This document shows, piece after piece, positions 1 through 11,112 of a DNA stretch of 64,000 nt; the stretch's first letter is position 1; the number at the start of each line of letters is the position of its first letter. The DNA is from Berghia stephanieae (Eukaryota; Mollusca; Gastropoda; Nudibranchia; Aeolidiidae). The stretch spans positions 33,969,754-34,033,753 of the forward strand of contig CM067453.1 of NCBI GenBank assembly GCA_034508935.3, read 5' to 3'. The notes under the pieces were generated by a model. That model was not told where the DNA came from. It saw nothing but the letters and a program-made list of their open reading frames with translations, and did no database searches. A program made the position numbers and the translations under genes.

Positions 1-438
1 AAGTGACCATTTGTCTGCATAAAAAATTGCATGAGAACTTCATCTTCAGTTTTTTAATACTCAAAATAACGTATTTTGTGACCCATAGTATGGTTAAGTC
101 CTGCCCATTTTTAGTTTCAGTGGACTGATTTCATGAAAGAATATTTACTAAGTAAAGGCAAAAACATATCAATGAAAAGTAAAAACTCTCCTCTATCTTC
201 AACAACCAATCACTTTGTTCTTAATTATGTCATGTGGTCACAATCCAATTAGAGAGCGAGAGGAGAGTTTTTCCCTAAACTCGTTTACTTTGACTTTTAA
301 ATGCGTTTTACTCAAAACTGCAATTTTCTCCTCCCTCAGTTTTCAACTCTTCAAACTTTCTACAAATAAGTGTCATACAAATACGCAGGTCCTCTAGGGG
401 CCGGATTTTTGAAAAATAAAATTAATTTATGAGTAATT
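1..438. other. No gene recognised
   Basis: AT-rich sequence with only short open frames. I see no splice-bounded exon, known protein motif or clear repeat up to the MITE that starts at 439. Confidence 0.5.
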
Positions 439-855
439 CTGTCATCTGCATTTTTTGCGGCCGCAAATATCAGGGCGATCCGCAAATTTTGGGAAAATTG
501 GTAAATCGCGTGGCAAATTTTTGGGGAAAAAAAAGAAGCGAAAACAAAATAACGGAAAAAAAAGTGTGAAACTTGAAAAATGTTGCAGCTTTGCCTGGGC
601 CCAAATCAAGGGAAGCTACTCTCTACAGATAATGATCCTTTAAAATCTTTGTAACAACACTATTGTGTAAATTAATAAATGTAGCCTCCTTAAATATAAT
701 AAATTGTCTTTTATATATATATTTTTCTGTATCGCATGTTAATTTTTACTGAAACGCTTAGTTCTCCTCGGCAAATTTTGGTCTTTTTGGCAAATTTTGG
801 GGTTTTTTTTTTGGCAAATTTTAGGTCCCAATTTGGCAAAAAATGCAGATGACAG
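439..855. mobile_element. MITE family 1, copy 1 (417 bp, TIR CTGTCATCTGCATTTTTTG)
   Basis: A non-autonomous DNA transposon. Both ends carry the inverted repeat CTGTCATCTGCATTTTTTG, and it is flanked by the direct repeat gtaatt (433-438 and 856-861), which looks like a 6-bp target duplication. The interior has many GGCAAATTTT-type runs. A second copy with the same ends and interior lies at 20090-20499 in XYLB intron 9. No coding capacity. The superfamily is not assigned; a 6-bp duplication does not fit hAT (8) or mariner (TA). Confidence 0.8.
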
Positions 856-861
856 GTAATT

Positions 862-1962
862 TGAAATTATGTAACTTTCTTCAAGGGGAATAATCGAGTA
901 ATAACTTTGAATTTAATTTTTAAAGTTTCTAATTAAAAAAATTAAAAATCGGGCTTCTAGAGCCTCTTTATTTTCCTTTTTTCTACCTCTGACCAAAAAA
1001 TTATGGCAATGGGTTGATAAACAAAAAAGGCTTTGCCTGTTTAAGATTTGTTGTTTATTTTCCAATATGGCATGTTTCCATAGCAACGGGCAACTTTTTT
1101 CGAAAAGAAATTATATGCAATCATCCTTCCCAAACATATACATTATGACTGTGCATAGAAGTTTAGGATTTTTCATCAAATGAAAAAAATGACCCTTTAG
1201 TGTCGCTCCCCTCCTTAAGCCAGTCCTGGCTACTTATCATTCTAAAAAATTGTAGTTTTCAAAGGGAAACATTGAGTTCTGTATTCTGTATACAGTATTA
1301 TAGATAGAAGTTAACATCACTGTTTCTTATTGTTTTTAGCCAGTTATTTTGATGAGTAGTTCTCAGTAAATTGCATCAATCAGACTAGAGACCGAACAAA
1401 ATTGACTCCGCTCAGCTCTTTAATGTTTTCAGCCAACCATTTTTATGAGTACTTCTCACTATATTCTATCAGAATAAACGTTTAAGGTTACACATGGTCT
1501 TGCTGGCAGATGTTGTCTAAATGTGTAGCAGTCAATAAACGACCAATCTGTCCCAGCAAAGCCTTGAAATTTGTTGCCAAAAGTTTTTGATTAGTAAATA
1601 ATGGCACCAAAATAATATTTTCCCCATGTTCTATTGAATTCATGATACTAATGCTGCTCTGCAGTTACAGGAAAATAAAATGATGGTAATTCTAATATTT
1701 TGTAATCGTTGGCAAGCTTGATTAAGCTCACACACCCGCCAACTACTATGAAAAATTAGACAACATAATTTAAAAGATTTGAAGTGTTATCTGAACCTTG
1801 TAAGGGTAAATAGTTGATTTTTAATGTTAATTATACAATGATTACAATTTTTACAATGAATTTTTAAATTTTCAAGTTGGCAGGTCTGACGAAGCTTTGG
1901 CTGGGTTGGAGATGTCATTTTGATATCAGTTTACATTGTCGTTTTTTAGTTTTCTCTACCTT
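862..1962. other. No gene recognised
   Basis: AT-rich intergenic or intronic sequence. Around 1725-1885 there are weak opposed ends (CCGCCAAC near 1737 and GTTGGCAGGTCTG near 1876) that may be an old MITE of the GCCAAC-ended type also seen near 9375 and 22980. Nothing else is supported. Confidence 0.4.
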
Positions 1963-2312
1963 GAGTCTGTTTAAAATGAGTACCCATCCGTTAACAGCGT
2001 TGTTTCTGTCAGAAAAAGTTGTCATTTGGCCTAACAGGTGTCAGGTCTTGTCCTACAATGTTAAGAGTTGCTGTTGGCTAGGGGCCCCCTTGTAAAGTGC
2101 TTTGAGCACGTTTAGTGGATATTGCGCTATATAAAAAGTCTGTTTAAAATTAGTACCTATCCGTTAACAGCGTTGTTTCTGTCAGAAAAAGTTGTCATTT
2201 TGCCTAACAGGTGTCAGGTCTTGTCCTACAATGTTAAGAGTTGCTGTTGGCTAGGGGCCCCTTGTAAAGTGCTTTGAGCACGTTTAGTGGATATTGCGCT
2301 ATATAAAACTCA
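1963..2312 (+). repeat. SINE-A, 5'-truncated, tandem dimer
   Basis: Two head-to-tail copies (about 1963-2136 and 2137-2312) of the body and tail of the tRNA-derived SINE-A family, both missing the tRNA-like head. Each ends in GCGCTATATAAA, the tail typical of the family. The two units are nearly identical, so the duplication looks recent relative to the insertion. Confidence 0.8.
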
Positions 2313-2422
2313 AGGTTTACCCACCCCCCCCCCCAAAAAAAAAGCCCTCAAGGTGTAAAGATATAGCATCAATTAAATTGCTTACAATACAATAATGTAT
2401 TTATAAAAATCTCTTTGTCCAG

Positions 2423-2515
2423 AGTTTTCAAACACGCATTTGAGGACCTGAAGGATGCCATCAAGGGATGCGTCAAAACAGTTGGTTCGAATGGAATGGA
2501 TTACGATGCATTTAG
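2423..2515 (+). CDS. Internal exon of an unrecognised host gene
   Basis: The 93-nt open stretch starts after a plausible acceptor (ctctttgtccag) and ends at a donor (TTTAG|GTCAGT). In the only frame compatible with the next exon it reads VFKHAFEDLKDAIKGCVK and TVGSNGMDYDAF, a charged, probably helical sequence. It starts with one base and ends with two bases of split codons, and the end phase matches the exon at 6481. I do not recognise the protein. The upstream part of the gene must lie before this window or in exons I could not find. Confidence 0.5.
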
Positions 2516-3025
2516 GTCAGTACGAAGAACTCTGATTTTGCTTTTTGAGTTTTGTTTAATTTTTTGTGGGTTTTCCTCATGGTATGATATGATAAGTGAT
2601 ATTCAATTCAGAGTTTTAATTTAGGCAGATGCCGATATGAATCATATATTTATGTCGAATACTCTTCAACAGTCGTAACGTCACTTCCTTCCTAATGAAG
2701 CATGGTAACTTAGTAACACTGGCTCTAAACTATCGGAACAATGGCGGATGCCCGTATGAAATATTTCTCCGGCGAGCATAAAAGCGTTTCCAGAGGAAAA
2801 CCCCCCCATAAATTTGATCATGTTTTGACTTTTACACATTCTGATCACAAGGATATGAAAAGGGAATGAAAAGTTCTAGCCAGCATGAAGAATAAAAAGT
2901 GATGATTTTCTTTGTTTAGAACCAATATGGCCGCTGTTGCTGGGCGACATGACATCAGGCTATTGAATAATGTACAAATCAAATCGGGTAAAATCAATAA
3001 TTGACCAAAGGGAACAGAATATAAA

Positions 3026-3242
3026 ATATTTTGCTGAAAAAAAAAATAGTATACAAACATTATAGTCGTCACGGTGTAAAATGGATTGTGGAAAAGTGGG
3101 GTTTTTATGCAGATTTCAAGTTTGAGATATTCTCGTTTTCTCTAATGGCTTGCTTTAGGCTTTACAGTTAGGAACTCAGGTAGTCAAGTTAAACATGGAG
3201 ACAAAGATTATATTGCTGAAAAAAATATAGTATACAAACATT
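3026..3242. repeat. Tandem duplication (about 182-bp unit) disrupted by a hAT-like element
   Basis: The stretch from about 3026 (TGCTGAAAAA...ATAGTATACAAACATT) is repeated from about 3208, and the following block (TAGTCGTCACGGTGTAAAAT..., 3062-3157) recurs at 4467-4560. Removing the element at 3243-4460 restores two adjacent copies of one unit, so the element entered a pre-existing duplication. Confidence 0.65.
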
Positions 3243-4460
3243 AGACCTGTAAATTCTCAGTCAATTAACTGAAATCAGTCAATTTGTCCAATTCAAATAT
3301 TTAAAAAAAGGAAAGAAAGAAAGAAATAAAAAAAGAAAGAATTCACAAATCGGAGTCCATGACCGTAAAGTAATTAGGAGTGTTCCACAGCGCTACGCAT
3401 AGCTCATGGGGACCGTTTATATTAACGATGTATATATTGCCAAGACTAAGCGATGCTTTTTATAAAAGGCGTGTCTGAACACTTCCCTGGGTATTTTCAC
3501 ACATCCTTCGTTAAATTATTTTTTCACTTTCCAAACCCGTCGTGATCCCAACTGTAGCCAATTTTAACTGAGCCACGGAGCGATAAATTTCACTGTTTCA
3601 TCTAAGCCAAAATTGACCACATTTGCCTGGCGAGTCTCAAAACTATGATAAAGTAAATTGCGAATGCCGGAAGTCCGTTATGTAGACACCTTCAAATCGA
3701 AAGTTAGGATAGATTGCTACAAGCACATTTCGATTGCCTCACGTTGTAAACAAACTGGTTGACCGTTTCTTCACTGATTGAGTACCTGATTATAAGGAAC
3801 AATGGTAAGTAGCTTAATTAATTCCCGTGCAAATCAGGACGTTTTCTGCCATTGTTTTGCTCAAGCCCAAGCGAGCTTGCTGTTTTGTGGCGATTTACCT
3901 TCATTTAGATTCTTTGAATTTTTCCGCTACGCCTGCCGAAGTTTCTTCTTGATAATTCACTTCTACTTAATAATTCAGTGTATTGGCCTGAAGTCATATT
4001 TATTTAAGTTTTTTTTCTTCTGTCATTTACTGATTGAAAATTAAGTTTGCTCATTGCTACATTATTCTAATGTTCTCACAATGGCTGAGCTGTTCGTGGA
4101 TCGCAGTTCAGACTTGTCGAGCATCGATAAAGATGCGAGGAATAAATTCAATTGGTCATGGCACTAGAAGTTAAAGATGATAATGGTGATTATTTTTCTG
4201 ACTATGTCAAAAAAATTCCAGAGGCAGGAATATGACTTTGATGAAGTCATCTTTACCTATATGAATGACATGCTTATTTAGCATTCCTTCTACATCAAAT
4301 TATGACAGTCATACTTCCAGTAAGAAATAACACCCACTATTTTAATATATTTTATTTATCACTCTGCTCTCCAATGATGCCCTTATTTTTTAAAAAATAA
4401 TTGAATCTTCAGTTTGTCGAAGAGTTTCAGTCAATTTTTATAGAGCTCATTTCCAGGTCT
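3243..4460 (+). mobile_element. hAT-like DNA transposon, non-autonomous relic (1218 bp)
   Basis: Opposed ends AGACCTG...CAGGTCT are flanked by an 8-bp near-identical duplication (caaacatt at 3235-3242, aaaacatt at 4461-4468), as expected for hAT elements. Inside, an ATG at about 4081 starts MAELFVDRSSDLSSIDK followed by NKFNWSW. After a shift of frame comes ALEVKDDNGDYFSDYVKKIP, resembling the region before the BED-type zinc finger of ZBED/hAT proteins. The frame breaks after Trp-Ser-Trp and stops soon after, so no transposase can be made. It lies in the intron between the two exons of the unknown plus-strand gene. Confidence 0.6.
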
Positions 4461-4672
4461 AAAACATTATAGTCGTCATGGTGTAAAATGGATTGTGGAA
4501 AAGTGGGGTTTTTAGGCAGATTTCAAGTTCGAGATATTCTCGATTTCTCTAATGGCTTGCATTGGGGTATTCATACCTGCTGAATCATGAGTTTTTCGTA
4601 ATTTTACGAATTTTAGACAAATTTGATGGCCAAATACGAAATTTTATGGAAAATTACGAATTTTTAATTCTT

Positions 4673-4830
4673 AGTAATACTCAAATGATAATAAAAATAA
4701 TAGTAATAATAATGATAAGAAGAAGAAGAACAGCAATAACAACAAAACAACAACAACCACTACTACTGCTACTACTACTACTATAACTACTACCATATAA
4801 TAATGATGATAATGATAGTAATAATATTGC
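4673..4830. repeat. Trinucleotide-rich low-complexity tract
   Basis: Mixed AAT, AAC, AGA and ACT triplets. Flanking AT-rich sequence (TTACGAATTT-type motifs, about 4590-4660 and 4850-4900) is partly palindromic and may be an old MITE that hosts the tract. Confidence 0.5.
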
Positions 4831-5224
4831 GGTTGTTCATACACAATTTCAGAAATTACGAATTTCCTTGTCAAATTACTAAAAATTGCCATTAAAATTA
4901 CTAAATTTGAAGTTTTCAATTTGGCAAGTCTTGGTATTCTAGAGTTTAGGGCCATAATATTGAAAATAAATTTTGTCAAGTCTCAATAATAATAATAATT
5001 ATAATATCTTTATTGTCCATGAAGGCAATTTTTCATTTGGTTACAGCATAGATATTATATACGCAAAGACGTACATGAAACAAAAGTGCGAAACCACACA
5101 CACACACACACACACTTCCATAAGGCTTCGTGTAACTTGGCACATCATCATGATGGCAAACATTAACACATTTGCCCATTTAATATGAAATAATTTTTTT
5201 CTGTCCTGTGTATCTATCTTCTAT

Positions 5225-5430
5225 CAATTCTGATGGTTTTCCTCAGATCCGCGGAAATCTGTGATTTTAGAGCCAGATGAGGAATTTCCTCCTTTTAAAA
5301 TCAGCAAATGTACTGGCAGTGAGAGTCTTGGTGTGTGTAGGAACAAATAGGTGCAGTTTCCCTCTATCCAGTGTCAGTAGCAGTTTATCACCTCAATTTC
5401 TCTTAAAGTTGGGGTTAGTGCAGTATAAAT
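5225..5430 (+). repeat. Unclassified interspersed repeat F, copy 1
   Basis: Shares an ordered set of blocks with 8570-8760: GATGGTTTTCCTCAGATC, then AGGAATTTCCTCC, then AAATGTACTG, then a GTGTGT-rich block before AACAAAT. Both copies are in the same orientation. The ends were not resolved. Confidence 0.5.
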
Positions 5431-5452
5431 GAGGCTTAAGGGAGGACCTGTA

Positions 5453-5607
5453 CTACCAGGTACCACCTAAAAAGTAACATGGGAATAGCAATATTAGCAT
5501 AACAATCAATAATGGATTTTTGAAGACAGGTCCTGTAGTCAAAAATCCATTTTTGATTGTAATGCTAATATTGCTATTCCCATGTTACTTTTAGGTGGTA
5601 GGAGGTC
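5453..5607. mobile_element. Foldback (hairpin) MITE
   Basis: Two arms of about 60 bp (5464-5523 and 5539-5597) are near-perfect inverse complements with a loop of about 15 bp. The arms begin and end with CCACCTAAAA / TTTTAGGTGG. No ORF. It lies in the intron of the unknown plus-strand gene. Confidence 0.75.
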
Positions 5608-5986
5608 TAATTTGATGATTAACACCAAAAAAAAAGCAGAATTTTTTTTTTTTTTTGGGGGTGACTTAAGGGCCAATATAGGCTAAAATAAGACCGAAAA
5701 ACCCAAAATTTCTTACAGTGATGCACCAAAAACCAATAAATAGATCTCTTCCAAATTTACACACAATGTCTCTTACAATAAAAGCTACATCATGACAGAA
5801 GGGCTTTGCAATAGACTTGAAAATAATTTTTTAAAGGCAGTCGTTGAAAATTTCCTCCTTTTTCACTTTTTGTGACCATCAGCACTGATCAATTAACACG
5901 AAACACAGTTTGAGTTTAAAAGGATTAACGGGTTAGATGACTGCAAAATCAATTGGAATTGTGGCCTGGGATACCTAGTAATACCT

Positions 5987-6290
5987 TGTGCGGCTATGTG
6001 GTCAAGTGGTATGACACTCGCTTTCGGATCGGAAGGTCCTGGGCTCGAGCCTCGCGCTTGGCGCATAGTTGAGTCCTTGGAAAAGGCTCTTTACTCACAT
6101 TCTCTCACCGTACTCAGGTGTAAAATGAGTACCTGGCCGTTAACAGCAGTGTCTTTGTCCAAATAATTGTAATATCGCCTTACAGGCGGCATGTCTCGTC
6201 CTACATGTTAAATGTTGCTATTGACTAGAGACCCCTTGTAAAGCGCTTTGAGCACATTTAGTGGATATTGCGCTATATAAAGCTCAATTA
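5987..6290 (+). repeat. SINE-A, full length
   Basis: A complete copy. The tRNA-like head (GTGCGGCTATGTGGTCAAGT ... GGGCTCGAGCC, carrying A-box and B-box-like motifs) is followed by a family-specific body and the tail AAGCGCTTTGAG ... GCGCTATATAAAG. At least ten other copies or fragments occur in the window. The tail resembles the 3' end of the CR1/L2-like LINE at 59220-63986. Confidence 0.9.
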
Positions 6291-6480
6291 TTTTGTATTG
6301 GTAATAGAATGGTAGAATGCGATACGTTTTGACTGAAATACAGAAGCACTGATATAAAGAACTTCTTACATACTGCCTGGGGTCGTTCTTTACGTCTGTG
6401 ATCGAATGTGGAAAGCTTAGAAGAACGGGTAATTTTTACACCGAAATGTAATCACAGATAACTCTTCTTGTTTCCACCAG

Positions 6481-6553
6481 GGATGCCAGGAAACCAGTGG
6501 AGCAAATTGTGAGAGGCTGGAATGAGACGACGAGTTCTTCTGCCACGACATAG
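6481..6553 (+). CDS. Terminal coding exon of the unrecognised host gene
   Basis: The acceptor (ttgtttccaccag) is followed by 73 nt reading DARKPVEQIVRGWNETTSS, then SATT and a TAG stop at 6551. The first base completes the split Arg codon from the exon at 2423-2515, so the junction reads DAF-R-DARKP. The serine/threonine-rich end is typical of a flexible C-terminus. The protein is not recognised. The end of this exon and the sequence after it are partly duplicated at about 7020-7213. Confidence 0.5.
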
Positions 6554-7213
6554 ACAGATGATTTTGTGTTTCAAGACGGAATCATGATTATTATGTGTAG
6601 AAATTGTATTTGCCGACTAACTTAGATGTACATGAATTATTATTATTATTATTATTATTATTTTTGTTGTTGTATTCATTCAGGCTCTCCAGGGAAAGTA
6701 AGATTTGGTCATTGTTGTGATGAGGGGGGGGGGGGGGGGTTTGGACATGCAGGTTTTGGTTCGTCATATAGGGAATGAGATTAGCGAAAAAGTAGCGCCC
6801 CTTGATTGGACATCACCTTACAGAGAGAACGTCAATATGGTTTTGCGCATGCGTCTCTCTCGTCTCGTTGCGGTGAAGTGTCTCATGCCGCTTTCACCGG
6901 AAGCGAGGACGAGAGACTCGTGCAGACAACCAACATGACGTTCTCTCTCTAATAACTTCTCCGCCGGTCACGTCCAAGCAAGGGACGCTACTCTTCCACT
7001 AATCTCATTCCCTATAGAATGGGACAGTTTTTTTCTGCCACAACATAGACCAATGATTTTTTGTTTCAAGACGAAATCATGATTATTATATATAGAAATT
7101 GTGTTTGCTGATTAACTTAGATTTTCATGAATTATTTTTTTTTTTTTTTTTTGTATTCACTCAGGCTGTCCGGGGAAGTAAGATTTGGGCATTGTAGTGA
7201 TGGGGGTCCATCA
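6530..7213 (+). repeat. Partial tandem duplication of the exon end and 3' UTR, with a MITE between
   Basis: The block at about 6532-6766 (TTCTGCCACGACATAGAC ... TTCAGGCTCTCCAGGGAAAG) is repeated with about 10-15% divergence at about 7028-7213. The foldback MITE at 6771-7012 separates them. The stop codon of the host gene lies in the first copy. Confidence 0.7.
6771..7012. mobile_element. Foldback MITE family 2, copy 1
   Basis: The ends are inverse complements (GGGAATGAGATTAG ... CTAATCTCATTCCC), and the long arms include blocks related to TCCCTTGATTGGACGTCACC. It is flanked by TATA on both sides (6767-6770, 7013-7016). The centre holds CTTTCACCGGAAGCGAGGAC. A second copy lies at 11113-11355. 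No coding capacity. Confidence 0.75.
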
Positions 7214-7301
7214 TATAGATTGGTGGCAGGATCTAGGAGTTTTCCAAAAGAAAATATGTATATTTATTTTTTAAAAAGTGCAAACTGGGCAACAATAAGT
7301 A

Positions 7302-7505
7302 CCGTCAACTGGGGCTACTTAGGCCACCCGGGGTAACTTAGGCCACTTACTGAAAACAAGATTGCTTATTTTAAAAGATAAATTACATGTAGCTTTTATC
7401 TTTTAAATAATTAGAACCCAATAGATCTAATAAGCTCTCATGCATTTAACTTTTTTAAAAGCAACCTTTTTTATTCTACTCGGCCTAAGTAACCCCGGTT
7501 GACAG
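7302..7505. mobile_element. MITE with CAGTCAACCGGGG-type ends
   Basis: The left end CCGTCAACTGGGGCTACTT and right end AAGTAACCCCGGTTGACAG are inverted repeats of about 24 bp, with TA dinucleotides just outside, consistent with a mariner/IS630-like MITE. About 204 bp, AT-rich inside, no ORF. Confidence 0.65.
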
Positions 7506-8055
7506 TAGTGAACAAAAATGAAAATAACAGCAAACTACAAAAAAAATGCAGAATGTTTCGAGCTTAAAATCTTCTTCAGTAGAAAAAATTATACATCACT
7601 TAAAATCCAGGTAGATGGCAGAGAAATATTTGCCACGTCTTATATTATCCGTAAGTTAAAAAAAATCTTAAATTTTCACAGTGTACAGTGTTGGGATAGG
7701 GGACGATGGTGGATGTATTTGCATGAATCCTTGGCCATAGAATCGACATCCTTGACATTGTTTTTGTCAAAATTCTATTGTTTTTTTTTTTGTTCGGCTC
7801 CCGATTCCTGTTGTTAGAGTTAAGTCCTTGATTAAAATTAGCGAAAATATCATTATTTTACTTAGAACTGTACATATGTATAAATGTATATATTGAACTT
7901 CGCTGAATTGTATATAATGTGAAAAGTATCTTATTGAAAAGTATCCAGCTTGATGTGATTTTGAGTCGCCAAACAGATGATTGTTAAAGGAACTACACAG
8001 CTTTTCTTTATAGATTCAGTGAAAATTAAATTTGGAGAGTTGCTGATGTTGAAAA

Positions 8056-8295
8056 TATGTGACCCTTCGTCTCAAAACGGTATTAAGTCGGATGATTAAG
8101 ATGCTTAAAAGGGAATTTGTAACCAAAAATATCATGCTTAAGTTGAGTTTATATGCTTTATAGAGGAGAAGGAATATCATAATTTACTGTGGTAAATACC
8201 AACGTTTCATATTTTTGACCGGTTTAACTATAATTTGACTTTTTAGCATCTGGTCCAACCCGACATAATACCGTTTTGAGACGAAGGGTCACATA
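8056..8295. mobile_element. MITE with TGTGACCCTTCGTCTCAAAA ends
   Basis: Near-perfect inverted repeats of about 35 bp (TATGTGACCCTTCGTCTCAA ... TTGAGACGAAGGGTCACATA) bound a 240-bp AT-rich interior. A degenerate half of the same family seems present near 31808 (GTGACCCATCGTGTCAAAAT). TA ends suggest a mariner-like origin. No coding capacity. Confidence 0.8.
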
Positions 8296-8569
8296 TGATA
8301 TTTAGTGGGGTAAATATGAGTATTTGTTGTCCGAAATATTTGGGAAAATAGGATAAATCTTTTGAAATGGTCGAGGTTGGTTGGCAAGGCTGTGCAAGTA
8401 GGTAGATGTGAATTGTGGGATGACAGCAAGATTACACTCACAGTTAAGTGTATAACACAGACAATACTCGCTGATCCCTAGCACTCTCTAGGAGGAAGCC
8501 AAAAAGCTCGCTAAAATCCAAGCATGCTGAAATCCGATCCTCATGACAGGAAATGACTTATTATTTGTG

Positions 8570-8760
8570 TTGATGGTTCTCCTCGGATCTGCCGAAATCC
8601 ACAATTTCGGAGTCGGGGGAGGAATTCCATCCTTTAAAAAAAAAGATATTTCCCCCAATGAAATGTACTGACATCTGACAGTGACAAACTTGATGTGTGG
8701 GATGGAACAAATCTCTTCTTCCTTTTTAGCCTGTAACGTCAAATTTTGAAGATTCCACAG
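8570..8760 (+). repeat. Unclassified interspersed repeat F, copy 2
   Basis: Shares ordered blocks with 5225-5430 (GATGGTTCTCCTCGGATC, AGGAATTCCATCC, AAATGTACTGACATCTG). It lies just upstream of a retroposon-E copy. Confidence 0.5.
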
Positions 8761-8852
8761 ACCACAGTATTTTTCTTTCATTGGAGACGTGAGACTATTC
8801 CATTGTCTTAATGTCGATGGTATGAACGAGTACAAGTGGGCATCAACTCTTC

Positions 8853-9285
8853 CTGGGTGGGGTTCCTGACCTCCCATAGTGGGCAGGGGGGTACATACTG
8901 TGTCTTCTCTCCCTCTATATCTGTTTTCCAACTTGCTTTCTCTCTTTGTCGTGGAATAAGATTACTTGGTTTTGTCCGGGCCCTAGCTGGGAGGGAATCA
9001 GTCAAATTTATAGTTCGTTTTGGGAGATGGATATTTTTTTCCTTGTAAATGATCTCTCTGTTATGGACTGTATTATGTTTTGGTGTCTGGATGAGACTTT
9101 TAGGTGATCTCAAACTAAATACACTGATAGTGTGCTCTTGGAATCTACCTCTGTTCCATATTTGAACCCTTTTCCCTTTGTTTTACTTTTTCCTGGGTGC
9201 CTTTACTTGTAACTCTAGAATCACATTATCTTCCCTTTTACTGACGCTGATATGACCTCACTGTGTTGAGATACAGAGCATGTTA
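8853..9285 (+). repeat. Retroposon-E copy, internally shortened
   Basis: Starts with the family head GGGTGGGGTTCCTGACCTCC and ends near CTGACGCTGATATGACC. It is shorter than the roughly 535-bp full unit and the poly(A) end is eroded. The local open frames on both strands are shadows of this repeat. Confidence 0.7.
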
Positions 9286-9374
9286 AGATTTTAAAATAAT
9301 ACATTTCCCTGGACCCTGATATTATTTTTATAAAATTACCTGTTGTCTTTCGATTAAAAGAAAAAAAATATACA

Positions 9375-9960
9375 CAGGCATGCCAACCTATCTGCTTTTG
9401 GTTGAATTTTCACGATGCACGAATTACATTTCTGCCTTTGCCTTATAATATAAAATAATTTTTAACAAATTATTGCTGCATGAATGAATTTTTTTTTTGG
9501 AATTTTACTTCTTTATTTTTACAGTTTTGAGTTAGAAAGTTATCGAGTTAAGTAAGCAATTTATATGCGCATATATCATTAATTGTGATAAATTTTGGTA
9601 AACGTGTAAATAAATTGAAAGAGGTTCATTTGAATTTTTATAAATATGTTTGTATTACAGACTACAGTTTGAAAGAGGCGATTGTATTACCAAAGGGAGA
9701 CAATTCATTTAATAATAAACAAGATTATTTGCTTATTTCTTGATGTAAAAAAAAAAAATTTACAGGGATTAAAATTTATTTATTTATTTATTCTTTTCAT
9801 TAAAATTTATTTATTTATTTATTCTTTTCATTAAAATTTTTTATTTATTTTGGATATAATCACGTGACATTTGATAGTTAAAGTTAAAGCCTTAGTTTTC
9901 CGTTTTTTGTGTCAAATTCATATTTTCATGTCTCTGATTCCACATGGTTGGCATGTCTGA
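9375..9960. mobile_element. Candidate MITE with GGCATGCCAACC ends
   Basis: Opposed ends GGCATGCCAACC (about 9379) and GGTTGGCATGTC (about 9947) bound a very AT-rich interior that includes a tandem duplication of TTAAAATTTATTTATTTATT (about 9770-9840). Similar GCCAAC ends occur near 22980 and 1737. No duplication of the target site was clear. Confidence 0.45.
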
Positions 9961-10154
9961 TTTATGGATGTTTAATATTCTATAAGTTTCAATAAATCAT
10001 TGTAAAAAAATACTATTGTTGAAAAGAGTTATCTTGATTGTAAATTTTTACAGTGAAATCCTGAAATCGCCAACACTGCCAGGCCAGAAATATATTGGTT
10101 GATTTTAAGCAAAGCTGGCTTTATCCATTATCAATGGAACCGTGGCCTTCGTAA

Positions 10155-10367
10155 AGTTATGGCCTGACACTGACCAAAAAATGACGTCAAAATGCCAGTC
10201 TTTTGCCACAAAAGAAAACAAATTGTGAGTTGTATTCAATAGTTCAACCAATGAAATAACTTGTTTCCATAAGCACTACTAACGACAATTCACTAGGAGG
10301 TGCAAAAACCAAATAATGACGTCAAACTGCCAGTTCTTTTGGATTTCAGTGTCAGGCTATAACATAA
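10155..10367. mobile_element. MITE with TTATGGCCTGACACTG ends
   Basis: The ends TTATGGCCTGACACTG and CAGTGTCAGGCTATAA are inverse complements with one mismatch. The sub-terminal blocks (AATGACGTCAAAATGCCAGT and AATGACGTCAAACTGCCAGT) are direct repeats. No ORF. Confidence 0.6.
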
Positions 10368-10457
10368 CGATGGCTACGATGGAACACACTTGAGGAAAGA
10401 ACAGAAAATCTGGGACCAACAAAGGGTGTTGTCGACTGAATGCAGATTCCACTGTAC

Positions 10458-10793
10458 AATGTCATATCCACTAAATACTTGAGCATTTGTTATGTATCCC
10501 AATATCCAATAAACAAGCTCAAAGCTCTTTACAGGGTTCCCAAACCAACAGCAACATTTAACGTGTACGACGAGACAAAAGGTCTGTTGGGCAATATTAG
10601 AAATTTCCTTCTTCGACCGAGACAAATGTTGACAACCAGACACTCATTTTACACCTGAGAGAATGCGAGTAAAGAACCTTTTTCAAGGACTCAACTCAAC
10701 TATGCTCCGCTTTACTTTGAGTGGTACTCGAACCTAGGAACTTACAATCTTAAGGCGATTGTCGTACCACTAGACCACATGGCTGCACTAATG
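10458..10793 (-). repeat. SINE-A, diverged near-full-length copy
   Basis: Minus-strand copy with a degraded tail (ATATCCACTAAATACTTGAG at the left) and a tRNA-like head at the right (CTAGACCACATGGCTGCAC). More diverged than the copies at 5987 and 22469, so it is probably older. Confidence 0.75.
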
Positions 10794-11112
10794 TATGCAA
10801 AATCCTTTTCCAAGAGTCCGAAGTAAACTGCAATATTTTATTCTCGAAGGACAAAATCATGATGCCAATGCCATTATTTATTCTTTTAATTTTAAGGCTT
10901 TACTGTCACTGTCACATGACGCTATAATGTGACACAGATATAGTCTGCTAGACGCGACTCGACGCATTATTCTGACATCTTTTATTTAGTTATGGAAGGA
11001 TTTGACTAAAGCAACCAATTACCATTCATGCGCCTGCCCACTTCAAGGCACTCAAACAAAAAATTGGTGCTGTCGGACGTTTGTGAGGACAGAAAGGTTC
11101 TCCCTCAAAAAA

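Noticed and set aside
3802-4044. Possible first exon ending in ATG|GTAAGT at 3802-3806
   Set aside because: It lies inside the hAT-like element and its ORF extends into intron-like sequence; no supported partner exon.
5987-6060. tRNA gene at the SINE-A head (also 30910, 34075, 25943)
   Set aside because: A-box and B-box-like words are present, but the sequences are followed by shared SINE bodies, lack a good acceptor stem and occur in many copies.
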